From NCBI GenBank assembly GCA_021772615.1, contig JAJFLQ010000187.1:16370-80369 (forward strand): DNA of 64,000 nt, read 5' to 3'. Both the position numbers and the translations under genes were made by a program. A model generated the notes under the pieces. That model had not been told where the DNA came from and made no database searches. It saw only the letters and a program-made list of their open reading frames with translations. Below, one piece after another: positions 26,467 to 35,162 of the stretch; positions within the stretch are counted from its first letter, which is position 1, and every line of letters begins with the position of its first letter. This DNA is from Verrucomicrobiota bacterium. Lineage in GTDB: Bacteria; Verrucomicrobiota; Lentisphaeria; JABSQK01; JAJFLO01.

Positions 26467-26856
26467 ATGCCAAGGGCACTCCTTATTATCGATCACGGTT
26501 CGCGGAGGCAAGAGGCGAATGCAATGCTCGAGTCGGTAGCGGACCTGCTTCGGGCATTGCAGCCGGCTATTATCGTGAGGTCAGCGCATATGGAGTTGGC
26601 GGAGCCAACGATTGCACAGGGGTTCAAGGCGTGCGTAGACGCCGGGGCGCACGATGTGACGGTTCATCCGTATATGCTGTCACCCGGACGCCATTCAACC
26701 GTAGATATACCCCGAATGGTTGGTGATGTAGCGGCAGCGTTTCCCAACATAACATATCGGGTAACGGAGCCGCTCGGTATTCACCCGGATATCGCAGGAG
26801 TAGTGCTCGAACGATCGGGCTTTTCGCCTCGAGCCGATACAACAACGAACACGTGA
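26467..26856 (+). CDS. cbiX: CbiX/SirB-type short chelatase
   Basis: A 129-aa single-domain class II chelatase. Metal-binding histidines are H10 in IIDHGSRR, and H67 and H76 in VHPYMLSPGRHS. Such short CbiX proteins insert cobalt or iron into sirohydrochlorin for cobalamin or siroheme synthesis and work as dimers. No other tetrapyrrole gene is nearby. The C-terminal tail lacks a His-rich stretch. Its stop overlaps a GTG of the downstream mutase gene (GTGA at 26853-26856), so the two genes are co-transcribed. Confidence 0.88.
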   Translation: MPRALLIIDHGSRRQEANAMLESVADLLRALQPAIIVRSAHMELAEPTIAQGFKACVDAGAHDVTVHPYMLSPGRHSTVDIPRMVGDVAAAFPNITYRVTEPLGIHPDIAGVVLERSGFSPRADTTTNT

Positions 26857-26867
26857 CGATTGAGCCA

Positions 26868-28076
26868 ATGACCAAGACCATTCTTATTCTCACCGACGGC
26901 ATGGCCGACGAAACGATACCCGAGCTGGGCGGCAAAACGCCGGTCGAGTATGCCGAGACACCACACATGGACGCCATCGCCCGCGACGGCGCGTGCGGAA
27001 CGTTTCTGACCCTGCCGGCCGGATATCCCACATCTTCGGACGTCGCGAACATGTCGGTCATGGGGTACGCGCCTGCACAGTTCTACACCGGGCGCGGCCC
27101 ACTCGAAGCGGTCAGTCAGGGTATCGACCTGGCGCCGAATGACGTTGCGTGGCGCTGTAATCTGATCAATGTCGATGGCGATATTCTGACGGATTACTCC
27201 GGCGGTCACATCGAAACCGCTGACGCCCGGCAGTTGATCGCCGACCTCGGCGATGTGTTAAACAGTGAAAAAATTACATTTCATCCCGGCGTGAGTTACC
27301 GCAATCTTATGATTACTCACGGCGCCGAGTTTACGGACGATGTTGCCTACGAAAAGCCGGATTCGTCTCAGGGTAAAAACATCCATGATATCCTGTTGAA
27401 GCCTAATGGATCGAGCCCGGCGGCCGCGGCGACCGTCGCGTTCCTCAATGACCTTATGCTGCGCTCACGGTCGCTGCTGGCGTCGCATCCGATAAACCTT
27501 GAACGTGACGTGCCGGCCAACATGAGCTGGCTGTGGAGTCCAGGGCGGCGACCCGATTTGCCGCCGTTTTCGGAAAAATATGCCGGTGCGAGAGGGGCAA
27601 TCATCAGTGCGGTAGATGTGATTTTCGGGTTGGGGATATGTGCCGGGATGGACGTGATCAAAGTGCCGGGCGCAACTGGCTTCATCGATACCAACTACGA
27701 GGGGAAAGCAGACGCCGCTGCGGCCGCGCTGGACGACCATGATTTTATTTATCTTCACGTCGAGGCCGCTGACGAATGCGGACATATGGGTGATTTGAAG
27801 TTGAAAATGCGGGCGATCGAAGACATTGATGCCAGGCTCATAGGCCGGTTGCGGCACAACTTGAAGGGGCGCGACGTGACGTATGCCGTGCTCCCGGATC
27901 ATCCGGTGCCGGTCCGGCTTCGCCTGCATACCCGTGACCCCGTGCCGTTCGCCATCTGTGGTCCGCATATCAAGCCGGACGCATGCCGGATATTTTCGGA
28001 ACGTGAAGCGCTGTCCGGCGACATCGGGTACCTGGAAGGCGATCAGTTAATGCGACGGATACTGAATTGTCCCTGA
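26868..28076 (+). CDS. apgM: cofactor-independent phosphoglycerate mutase (ApgM type)
   Basis: A 402-aa alkaline-phosphatase-superfamily mutase of the archaeal/bacterial ApgM type. The metal-binding D10 is in LILTDGMAD and the predicted catalytic Ser is S57 in YPTSSDVANMSVMGYAP. FYTGRGPLEA, GATGFIDTNYEGKA, and HVEAADECGHMGD also fit. The family interconverts 2- and 3-phosphoglycerate; a subgroup is annotated as a proposed homoserine kinase, and I cannot distinguish the two. The ATG at 26868 aligns with family starts; GTG at 26853, overlapping the chelatase stop, is an alternative adding five residues. Confidence 0.9.
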   Translation: MTKTILILTDGMADETIPELGGKTPVEYAETPHMDAIARDGACGTFLTLPAGYPTSSDVANMSVMGYAPAQFYTGRGPLEAVSQGIDLAPNDVAWRCNLINVDGDILTDYSGGHIETADARQLIADLGDVLNSEKITFHPGVSYRNLMITHGAEFTDDVAYEKPDSSQGKNIHDILLKPNGSSPAAAATVAFLNDLMLRSRSLLASHPINLERDVPANMSWLWSPGRRPDLPPFSEKYAGARGAIISAVDVIFGLGICAGMDVIKVPGATGFIDTNYEGKADAAAAALDDHDFIYLHVEAADECGHMGDLKLKMRAIEDIDARLIGRLRHNLKGRDVTYAVLPDHPVPVRLRLHTRDPVPFAICGPHIKPDACRIFSEREALSGDIGYLEGDQLMRRILNCP

Positions 28077-28125
28077 CATTTGCGTGCAATCGGCGTCGGC
28101 AGGACATGCAGCGTGCATTGCTATT

Positions 28126-28225
28126 GTTGGAGTTCACACTTTAGTGTGGGTTTCACGTAACCTCATATCACGTGGAGCGATTCGCTGGACGAAGGCGCAA
28201 GCACGCTAAAGCGCGAACTTCCAAC
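28126..28225. repeat. BIME-like palindromic repeat, copy 3
   Basis: A 100-bp element in the orientation of copy 1. It starts GTTGGAGTTC-CACACTTTAGTGTG-type (28126-28148), with GGGTTTCACGT following exactly as at 4559. It ends GCAAGCACGCTAAAGCGCG-AACTTCCAAC (28199-28225). The middle 40 nt differ from copy 1 completely. It sits between convergent genes (apgM and the HIT gene). A related GTTCACAGCTTCAGATGTG motif follows at 28253-28271. Confidence 0.85.
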
Positions 28226-28344
28226 AGACGGCGACGTGCTATGTTTGGAGGTGTTCACAGCTTCAGATGTGCCGTTTTGGCTTCAGTAGGACATGCTGCT
28301 GTCCGGCTGAATGCACGCCAACGCGGTTTAATGATCATGCGGCG

Positions 28345-28767
28345 CTATGTTCTTGCACGAACGAAGCCCTGCACATGGCTCGCCAGCTTGGCCCGAAGCT
28401 CCAGAGCAACAGATTCCGCATACTGCTCCGGGGCCGGCCTGCCCCAAACCACATCCGGCCAGCAGTAATCGTCATGCCGCCTGCCGACAACGTGCACATG
28501 CAGCTGCGCAACGATATTGCCAATAGCCGCAACATTGAGCTTGTCGACCGGGTATTCCGAACGCACAAATTCCGCAATCTTCCGCACCTCTGCCCATAAG
28601 TCTGTCTGTTGGGCCGTGGACAAATCATAAATCTCAAGGGCGTCGGTTTCCGGCACAAGTATGAACCATGGCACCGCCGCGTTGTTCATGAGCAATACAT
28701 GGCAGAACGTACTGCGTCCGAGGACGAAACAATCCTTCTGCAAACGGGGGTCGATTGAGAATTTCAT
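28345..28767 (-). CDS. HIT-family protein
   Basis: A 140-aa histidine triad protein. The motif is QLHVHVVGR with H90 and H92; the third position is not His but Val, as in a known HIT subgroup whose motif reads QLHxHVIAR and continues with a DD..WP..VWG block. Here the block is HDDYCWPDVVWG. HIT proteins hydrolyse or transfer nucleotidyl groups from nucleotides. There is no good Shine-Dalgarno before the ATG, and the gene stands between convergent apgM and the downstream-facing helicase gene start region, 104 nt from the helicase stop. Substrate unknown. Confidence 0.88.
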   Translation of the reverse strand: MKFSIDPRLQKDCFVLGRSTFCHVLLMNNAAVPWFILVPETDALEIYDLSTAQQTDLWAEVRKIAEFVRSEYPVDKLNVAAIGNIVAQLHVHVVGRRHDDYCWPDVVWGRPAPEQYAESVALELRAKLASHVQGFVRART

Positions 28768-28870
28768 GTCAATTTTTCAAGTACTTTCCCACGCGGCGGA
28801 ATGCCGATTCGCGTTGGTCAAGTCATCGCGTTGTCCGACGTGACCGTGATGGGTTCGGGCTACTTGAGCA

Positions 28871-31800
28871 TCATGACGCGTCCCGACTATCATGCGTTGT
28901 TTCGCCGCTGTGCCGCATCCACGCCTTTACGATGCGTGGATCTGTATCATCAATGTGTGTGCGAATTGTCGCCGACAGGTCGTTTGGTAAATCATGCCGC
29001 GGGTCCGAATGGTACAGCAATGGTGCATGAACGTCGCCACACTGCAAGGTCCCGGATTGTAGTTCGACGGATAGCTCGTGGTCGTGTTTTGCCGCGATGG
29101 CATCGCTGCGTCGCCATGTTCCGGTGCTGCGCACGAAGCTGAGCTGTGACGGGCTTCCGGTTGCTTTAACAAGCTCGTAGATATGGGTCACCTTGTTGTA
29201 ATGGAGCATGATCCGTACCGCGAGGTCGAGCTTTTCTTCGGTTGTGAAATCGTTGAAATCCGTGCTTCGGGCATGTTTTTTACGTTCGCTTTCCGTCAGT
29301 ACTTTCTGTATCAGATTGTTCACCGCATCGGTCGCAGGTATGCCTGCTTTGATCCCCTGAAGCAATTCCTGATAGGCAGTGTGAACGTCCGGCGGCAATG
29401 ACTGGTCGAGCTGAACCGGCTCTGTTGCCGGACGTGCCAGCATGGTTACGGCGTCGCAACAGGAATTTGTCCACGTTCGCCGTGCGCGCATCGCGCGGCC
29501 GCGCAGCTGCTGCCACGCGACCACATCCCGGGTGGCCGTAGCATCGATCAGGAGGTTGGGGCGTATGACGTTCCAGCCCGTTCGCGCCCAACTGCTTACG
29601 ATGATCGTGTTGAACGGTACGGTGCTGTCGTCAATCAGCCGGGCGACGAGGTCATACATCAGTTGCTTGCGTCTGCCCGAGGGCATGCGGATGATGAACA
29701 CGGATTGTCTCTTCCCGTTGGCCTGTATGAGTTCGGTTGCGAGGGCGCGATCGAACAGACGGATGATTGCCGCATAATCAAAACAGGTGATGAGGAGACT
29801 GCGGAGGTGGGGGTTGCGGATTCGCAATCGGTCGCGGATTTGCCGATTCAGGTCCGGCGAAACACCGGGGCGCCGTCGGCCGAATTCGTGTCGCAGCGGT
29901 GACAGCACGGCGGCGTCGAATTGTACGGAGGATGACGCGCCGGTACCGAGGACGGTACCGATGAACGTCGCAAATTGCTCCCGAAACGCTGCATTGAATC
30001 GCCGCGAAAAATCAGAACCGACGTCCAGCCCTGCGAGAAAGAGGTTGACGATGGTTCCTGCCATCTCGTCGCACAGTATCGAGTCGCGAATCATGGCGAT
30101 GATGCATTCGCAAATGTCGACATTGCGTACTGCAGGCAGGTATACTTCGTCCGACAACGCGGCGATCGGCGTGACGCCGTCCGTGCCGATGATCTGGGCG
30201 AACAGTCCGCCCACGCCGCTGTAGCCCGGCATGAGGGCGGCGGATTCCTCGACGCGCAGCCGTTTCCCGTGATCGAAAACGATGATACCCGACAATTTCC
30301 GCGTCTTTCGCTCTGCCGCGATGATCGCGTTGATCGCCGCTACGCGCCCTTCGCCGGTGTAGCGGCACCAGTCGCTGAGACCGTCATAGAGGCCGCCAAT
30401 GGTGGTGGCCAGAATGGTCATGATCTCCGACCGGGTAAGGCGGGACGATTTTTCCATGCAGGCCGTGAGTGTTTCGTGACCGAATGTACGTCCGAATGAG
30501 TCGGTACTCAGAATGCTCACGAAATGCGGCAGTGAAATCGACGCCTTCAGTGAATCTCTGATGGCCGCAGCCTGGTCCAGTAGTTCTGTAAATTGCTTAC
30601 GGTCGGCCTTCGATACCATCAGGCTGTCCGCCCGGCGTGTGGCAATTTGCACAATCGTTAGTAGCGGCATGTCGCTCAATGCGATTTCCGATTTGTTTTC
30701 CCAGGAGGCCATGCGGGTTTCGATCAGGTGATCACGGTTCGACCTGCCGGAATACATGCCCAAAATGTCGCGGGCGATCTGGATGCGGAGCGCCATCGGA
30801 ACGGCGGCAAATTCCGATCGCAACCGTTGGTGGCCGAGCATATGGATGAACTGGCGCGCCACGTTTTTGTAGCTTTCAAGCAATTTCAGGATGCCGTACT
30901 CGCGTTCCGAGTATGCGAAGGGCACGCCGTATTCGCAGAATGGCGCCACGTACCCAGCCGCAATCAGGTCCGGAAGTGGAATCGAATGAACCAGCCGCAG
31001 ACCGAGTTGCTGGAAATGATCACGGTAGCCGGCAGCAGTACCGGAAAAGCCGATCACGCTGTTCAGGGTCTTCGCGTCGCACGCCGCCACCAGTGCCGCG
31101 ACAGTTTGCGCCGAGCCGCTCTCCAGGTCGTCGGCAATTTTGTGCGCTTCGTCCAGTACCACGTGACGCACATTGTAATCCCTGATGAAACTCTGCAGAT
31201 CCGCGCCTGAAGCGAAAGCTGTTGATCCGACGTACGTTAGAATCGTAATCGCCGGTATCTCGTCAACGCGTCGACGGTAGCGCGCCAAGCCCGCCGGCGT
31301 GCCGGCAAATACATGTTCCGGAGGCATACCCAGACCGATCTTGCCGTAGCACAATTCCTTTACCCATTGTTGCTGGTAGTTTACTGTCGGGACCAGAATG
31401 AGGATGGTTTGTCCGGGAGAAAGTGATCGCAACCAATCCTGAATACACATCATGCCGATCAGTGTCTTCCCGCTGCCGGTCGGCGCTTCGATCAGTACAT
31501 TCTGGTAACCGTAACCGCGAAATATGGCGTATGCCTGCAGTTGATATGGACGCGGAATGCCGGAGTGGATCAAGTCGCGAATCCGCCAGCGATACGCCAT
31601 CGCACTTAGCTCGTCCACGAACGCGAGAAGCACCTCGCAAACCAGCACGGCGACGTGTTCGTTGAGTCCGGTTATGTGCGTGAATGTGCGTCGAAATTCG
31701 ATGCGCCGGGACAACACGGCTTCCGGTTTGTCGAATCCATTTTTCTGAAATGCAGTTGCCAGAGGCGCACCGAAAAGTGACGTGAGAACGGCGTTGCCGG

Positions 31801-32344
31801 AGCTGATGTCGACCGGTTGCCCCGGCGTAACGGTGTAGCGGCCGTCGTCGCAACGGATCGTGGTGTTGTCTATCAGTTCTTCTAGGCGGGCAGCGACATC
31901 ATTTTCGTCCACCTTGCCGACGAGCGTGTTGCTTGACAGGCGCCGAGTGATATCCTCGCTACAGAGACCGCGCGGCGCGTCCCTCAGGATGACGACGATC
32001 AACCCGCGAATGAAACGGTTACGAAACGCTTCCGTGAGCGGCAATGCCATCGGTATGACTTCCCGATTCATCTTGTGCATGGACGAAAGCGCACTGTCTA
32101 GGCTCAGGAGATTCGTCAATGTAGCTACGGCCAGCCGTTCATTCCTGTTCTCGAAGCTTTCACGGCACAGCATCAAGGTCCGCGCATAATAATGCGTCAA
32201 ACGGAAATACTCCGTGAGCATCCGCCGTTCTTCACCGGCCTCGCAGGCTTTGGCAAACGTTGCCATCGAACTGCGTGTCAAGCCCGCGGCCGACCAAAGC
32301 TTCCGCGACAACGCCGGTGCGGTGGTCGATGTGTCTCTGTCCAT
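28871..32344 (-). CDS. large SF2 helicase with split core
   Basis: An 1157-aa SF2 ATPase. An N-terminal region with a probable winged helix (about 115-175) precedes RecA1: PYQLQAYAIF (Q-motif-like), APTGSGKT at 287-294, VLDEAHK with DEAH at 398-401, and GFSGTA near 435. RecA2 appears only at about 890-955: FNTIIVSSWARTGWNV and QQLRGRAMRARR (motif VI). Roughly 450 residues of unfamiliar sequence lie between them, where most SF2 enzymes have a short linker. A C-terminal region of about 200 aa follows. I recognise no nuclease or methylase motif. A GAGG lies 5 nt before the ATG. It is downstream of gdhA with 51 nt between. DNA repair or defence is possible but unsupported. Confidence 0.88.
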   Translation of the reverse strand: MDRDTSTTAPALSRKLWSAAGLTRSSMATFAKACEAGEERRMLTEYFRLTHYYARTLMLCRESFENRNERLAVATLTNLLSLDSALSSMHKMNREVIPMALPLTEAFRNRFIRGLIVVILRDAPRGLCSEDITRRLSSNTLVGKVDENDVAARLEELIDNTTIRCDDGRYTVTPGQPVDISSGNAVLTSLFGAPLATAFQKNGFDKPEAVLSRRIEFRRTFTHITGLNEHVAVLVCEVLLAFVDELSAMAYRWRIRDLIHSGIPRPYQLQAYAIFRGYGYQNVLIEAPTGSGKTLIGMMCIQDWLRSLSPGQTILILVPTVNYQQQWVKELCYGKIGLGMPPEHVFAGTPAGLARYRRRVDEIPAITILTYVGSTAFASGADLQSFIRDYNVRHVVLDEAHKIADDLESGSAQTVAALVAACDAKTLNSVIGFSGTAAGYRDHFQQLGLRLVHSIPLPDLIAAGYVAPFCEYGVPFAYSEREYGILKLLESYKNVARQFIHMLGHQRLRSEFAAVPMALRIQIARDILGMYSGRSNRDHLIETRMASWENKSEIALSDMPLLTIVQIATRRADSLMVSKADRKQFTELLDQAAAIRDSLKASISLPHFVSILSTDSFGRTFGHETLTACMEKSSRLTRSEIMTILATTIGGLYDGLSDWCRYTGEGRVAAINAIIAAERKTRKLSGIIVFDHGKRLRVEESAALMPGYSGVGGLFAQIIGTDGVTPIAALSDEVYLPAVRNVDICECIIAMIRDSILCDEMAGTIVNLFLAGLDVGSDFSRRFNAAFREQFATFIGTVLGTGASSSVQFDAAVLSPLRHEFGRRRPGVSPDLNRQIRDRLRIRNPHLRSLLITCFDYAAIIRLFDRALATELIQANGKRQSVFIIRMPSGRRKQLMYDLVARLIDDSTVPFNTIIVSSWARTGWNVIRPNLLIDATATRDVVAWQQLRGRAMRARRTWTNSCCDAVTMLARPATEPVQLDQSLPPDVHTAYQELLQGIKAGIPATDAVNNLIQKVLTESERKKHARSTDFNDFTTEEKLDLAVRIMLHYNKVTHIYELVKATGSPSQLSFVRSTGTWRRSDAIAAKHDHELSVELQSGTLQCGDVHAPLLYHSDPRHDLPNDLSATIRTHIDDTDPRIVKAWMRHSGETTHDSRDAS

Positions 32345-32395
32345 GACTGCCTCTTATGTGTCAATGCCGACCGCCCATGTCGCTGCGGTGGATAA

Positions 32396-33706
32396 TTAAT
32401 GATTGTTATCGAAGAATTGTTTGGTGCCCTGCGCGGAAATCGCCTCGCCGATTCGTTTTAGCGCCTTGGCGTAGGCCGCGGTGCGCATGTCGATGCGATG
32501 TTTCTTCATCAAATCATAGACGGCGTTGAATTCGCGCGACATGATGGTTTTCAGCTTTGTGTGCACCTCTTCCAGCGGCCAGTAATAACCCGCCTTGTTC
32601 TGCACCCATTCGAAATAGCTTACGGTCACACCGCCTGCATTCGCCAGGATGTCGGGAACGACGAGAATGTCGGCGCGATTCAGGATGGCGTCGGCTTCTG
32701 CCGTGGTTGGGCCATTCGCCAACTCCACGATGATGCCTGCTTTGATGTTGGCAGCGTTGTCTTTTGTGATCTGATTTTCCAATGCCGCCGGAACCAGGAT
32801 GTCCACGTCAAGTTCCAGGAGTGCCTCATTGCTGATCGACTCGGCGTCCACGACCTCACAAACCGAACCCTCACAGTAGACCGCTTTCAATTCACGGCTT
32901 TCATTTTTTGTCTTGATAAGACTCGGTATGTCGAAGCCGTCGGCACGGTAGATGCCGCCTTGGGAATCGCTCACGGCGACCACCTTGTAACCGTCGGCAT
33001 GGAGGAGTCTGGCATTGTGCTGTCCGGCGTTGCCGAACCCCTGGATTGCTACGCGGATGTCGTCAGGTGACCATCCGCGAATCCTTTCGAGTTCTTTGAT
33101 GCAGTAATAGCCGCCGCGGCCGGTGGCGTCGTCGCGGCCAAGGCTGCCGCCCAGTGGTATTGGTTTTCCCGTGATCACTGCCGGCGTGCGTTTCCGCACG
33201 ATCTTGGAATATTCGTCCATCATCCAGCCCATGATCATCGCATTGGTATAGACATCCGGCGCCGGGACGTCGACCTCCGGCCCGATGAAATCGGCAATCT
33301 GCCGAATAAATCCACGGCTGAGCCGCTCCAGCTCCAGCTGTGACAGTTCCTTCGGGTTGACGACTATGCCGCCTTTCCCGCCGCCATAGGGCAGGCCGAC
33401 GACGGCGCACTTGCACGTCATCCAGAATGCCAGCGCCTTTACCTCGTTCAGGCTCACGTCCTGGTGGTAGCGTATGCCGCCCTTGCCGGGGCCGCAGGTG
33501 TCGTCATGGCGCACACGGTACCCGTCGAATACCCGTAGCGAACCGTCGTCCATACGCACGGGTATCGAGACCTGAATGATGATTTTGGGATGTTTCAGCA
33601 TTTCCAGTGCTTCGGGGTCGATTTCAGCATAGGAAAACGCGCTGTCAAGGCGGCGGATCGCGTCGTCGAAAATGGTGTTGGATTCTGCAGTGGATTCAGC
33701 CATCAT
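32396..33706 (-). CDS. gdhA: Glu/Leu/Phe/Val dehydrogenase, glutamate dehydrogenase
   Basis: A 436-aa amino-acid dehydrogenase that interconverts glutamate and 2-oxoglutarate plus ammonia. The substrate-binding region GPGKGGIRYH and the catalytic-lysine loop MTCKCAVVGLPYGGGKGG are intact, followed by DVPAPDVYTNAMIMGWMMDEY. The nucleotide fold is GFGNAGQHNARLL, followed by VSDSQGG. The family length and the wide PYGGGKGG loop suit an NAD-type enzyme, but cofactor choice is not certain. CGGAG lies 8 nt before the ATG. It lies 13 nt downstream of sthA, forming an operon linking glutamate and NAD(P)H balance. Confidence 0.96.
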   Translation of the reverse strand: MMAESTAESNTIFDDAIRRLDSAFSYAEIDPEALEMLKHPKIIIQVSIPVRMDDGSLRVFDGYRVRHDDTCGPGKGGIRYHQDVSLNEVKALAFWMTCKCAVVGLPYGGGKGGIVVNPKELSQLELERLSRGFIRQIADFIGPEVDVPAPDVYTNAMIMGWMMDEYSKIVRKRTPAVITGKPIPLGGSLGRDDATGRGGYYCIKELERIRGWSPDDIRVAIQGFGNAGQHNARLLHADGYKVVAVSDSQGGIYRADGFDIPSLIKTKNESRELKAVYCEGSVCEVVDAESISNEALLELDVDILVPAALENQITKDNAANIKAGIIVELANGPTTAEADAILNRADILVVPDILANAGGVTVSYFEWVQNKAGYYWPLEEVHTKLKTIMSREFNAVYDLMKKHRIDMRTAAYAKALKRIGEAISAQGTKQFFDNNH

Positions 33707-33719
33707 ATTGTGTACTCCG

Positions 33720-35114
33720 TTATAGTTTGTTCATGCCATTGTAGGCAGCAATTTTATATACCTCGGCAAGTGTTGGATAATTGAATACGGTATTTACAAA
33801 ATAGTCGAGTTTACCGCCATGTGCCATGACAGCTTGGCCAATATGGATAAGTTCAGCTGCCTGATCGCCGATCGCATGAACCCCAAGTATGTCGCGGGTT
33901 TCGCGGTGGAACAGTATTTTTACGGTACCGTTGGGGTCGCCCAGCATGTGTCCCTTCGCCGTCTCGCCGTATCTGGCCATACCGACTTCATACGGTATTT
34001 TCGCTTTCGTGAGGCTTTCTTCCGTTTCACCGACCATCGAGATCACCGGTATCGTATAAATACCATAGGGATAAACAGCAGAGAATGTCTCGCACGTCGA
34101 GCCCAGGGCGTTAAGCGCCGCGATACGACCCTGCTCCATCGACGTGGACGCGAGACTTGGAAAGCCGATGACATCACCTGCCGCATAGATATGCGGCACC
34201 TCTGTTCGGTAGCATTCGTCAACACGCAGTCTGCCGCGTTCATCATTCTGGATGCCGGCTGCGGCTACATTCAGATCGGCGGTAGCGCCTTGGCGTCCTA
34301 CCGCGTACAGCAGGACGTCCGAGATGATTCGCTTTCCGCTGTCCAGCTCTGTGACAACCCGATCGCGATCATCGATATGTACGTTTGTGACAGTCTCTCC
34401 CAGACGAAGCACGATTTCCTGGTTTCGCATATTGTAAATGAGGTGATCAACGATTTCACCGTCGGCGAAATCCAGGATGCGATCCTTGCATTCAACAAGC
34501 GTGACCTCCACATCAAGAGTGGCGAAGATCGAACTGTACTCGCAGCCGATCACACCGCCCCCGACAATCACCATTGACCGCGGGATTTTCTGCAACTGCA
34601 ACACCTCATCGCTGTCGATGATGCGGCCAGGCGTGAATGGAATATGTGCCGGACGCGCCGGTTTCGTGCCGACGGTAATGACAACCGCCGCAGTGTTGAG
34701 CGTGACGACGTTATTGCCGCCGGTGGCAACCGATATTTCGTGCGCGGACTCGAATCGCGCCGTACCCGTAATCATTTCGACGCCATTCCGTTTCATCTGG
34801 TCCGAAATCACGTCGAGCTCCTGTCGCACCACATGGTTGATACGAAAGGTCAGGTCTTCCGGTGTAATCGTATCCTTGACCCGGTACGCCTCGCCATAGT
34901 AATTTCGCAATTCGTAACCCGTAAAATAGATGACCGCTTCCCGCAGCGTCTTGCTCGGAATTGTGCCTGTGTGAAGACACACGCCGCCCATACAAAGGCG
35001 GCGCTCGATCAGGGCCGTTTTTGCCCCGGATTTTGCCGCGGCGAGAGCCGCTTTCTGACCGGCAGGACCGCTGCCGATGACGACGATATCATAGTGATCA
35101 TTATCCTCTGCCAT
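33720..35114 (-). CDS. sthA: soluble pyridine nucleotide transhydrogenase
   Basis: A 464-aa flavoprotein of the pyridine nucleotide-disulfide reductase family. The FAD fold is VVIGSGPAG (residues 11-19). The expected redox CxxxxC is instead C46 to T51 in GGVCLHTGTIPSK, the hallmark of SthA, which lacks a disulfide. The NAD(P) fold is IVGGGVIGCEYSS, the second FAD motif IYAAGDVIGFPSLAS, and the C-terminal dimer domain has VNTVFNYPTLAEVYK. SthA transfers hydride between NADPH and NAD. A GAGGA precedes the ATG by 5 nt. gdhA follows after 13 nt. Confidence 0.96.
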   Translation of the reverse strand: MAEDNDHYDIVVIGSGPAGQKAALAAAKSGAKTALIERRLCMGGVCLHTGTIPSKTLREAVIYFTGYELRNYYGEAYRVKDTITPEDLTFRINHVVRQELDVISDQMKRNGVEMITGTARFESAHEISVATGGNNVVTLNTAAVVITVGTKPARPAHIPFTPGRIIDSDEVLQLQKIPRSMVIVGGGVIGCEYSSIFATLDVEVTLVECKDRILDFADGEIVDHLIYNMRNQEIVLRLGETVTNVHIDDRDRVVTELDSGKRIISDVLLYAVGRQGATADLNVAAAGIQNDERGRLRVDECYRTEVPHIYAAGDVIGFPSLASTSMEQGRIAALNALGSTCETFSAVYPYGIYTIPVISMVGETEESLTKAKIPYEVGMARYGETAKGHMLGDPNGTVKILFHRETRDILGVHAIGDQAAELIHIGQAVMAHGGKLDYFVNTVFNYPTLAEVYKIAAYNGMNKL

Positions 35115-35162
35115 AGGTTCCTCGACTGGTTCATTGGAGCATTGGTTGTTCTGCGACCGTTG

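Noticed and set aside
28871..32344. restriction-modification or CRISPR-linked helicase
   Set aside because: No nuclease or methylase motif and no defence genes nearby.
33819..34577. 252-aa plus-strand frame over sthA
   Set aside because: Mirror of a well-conserved flavoprotein frame; no ribosome binding site.
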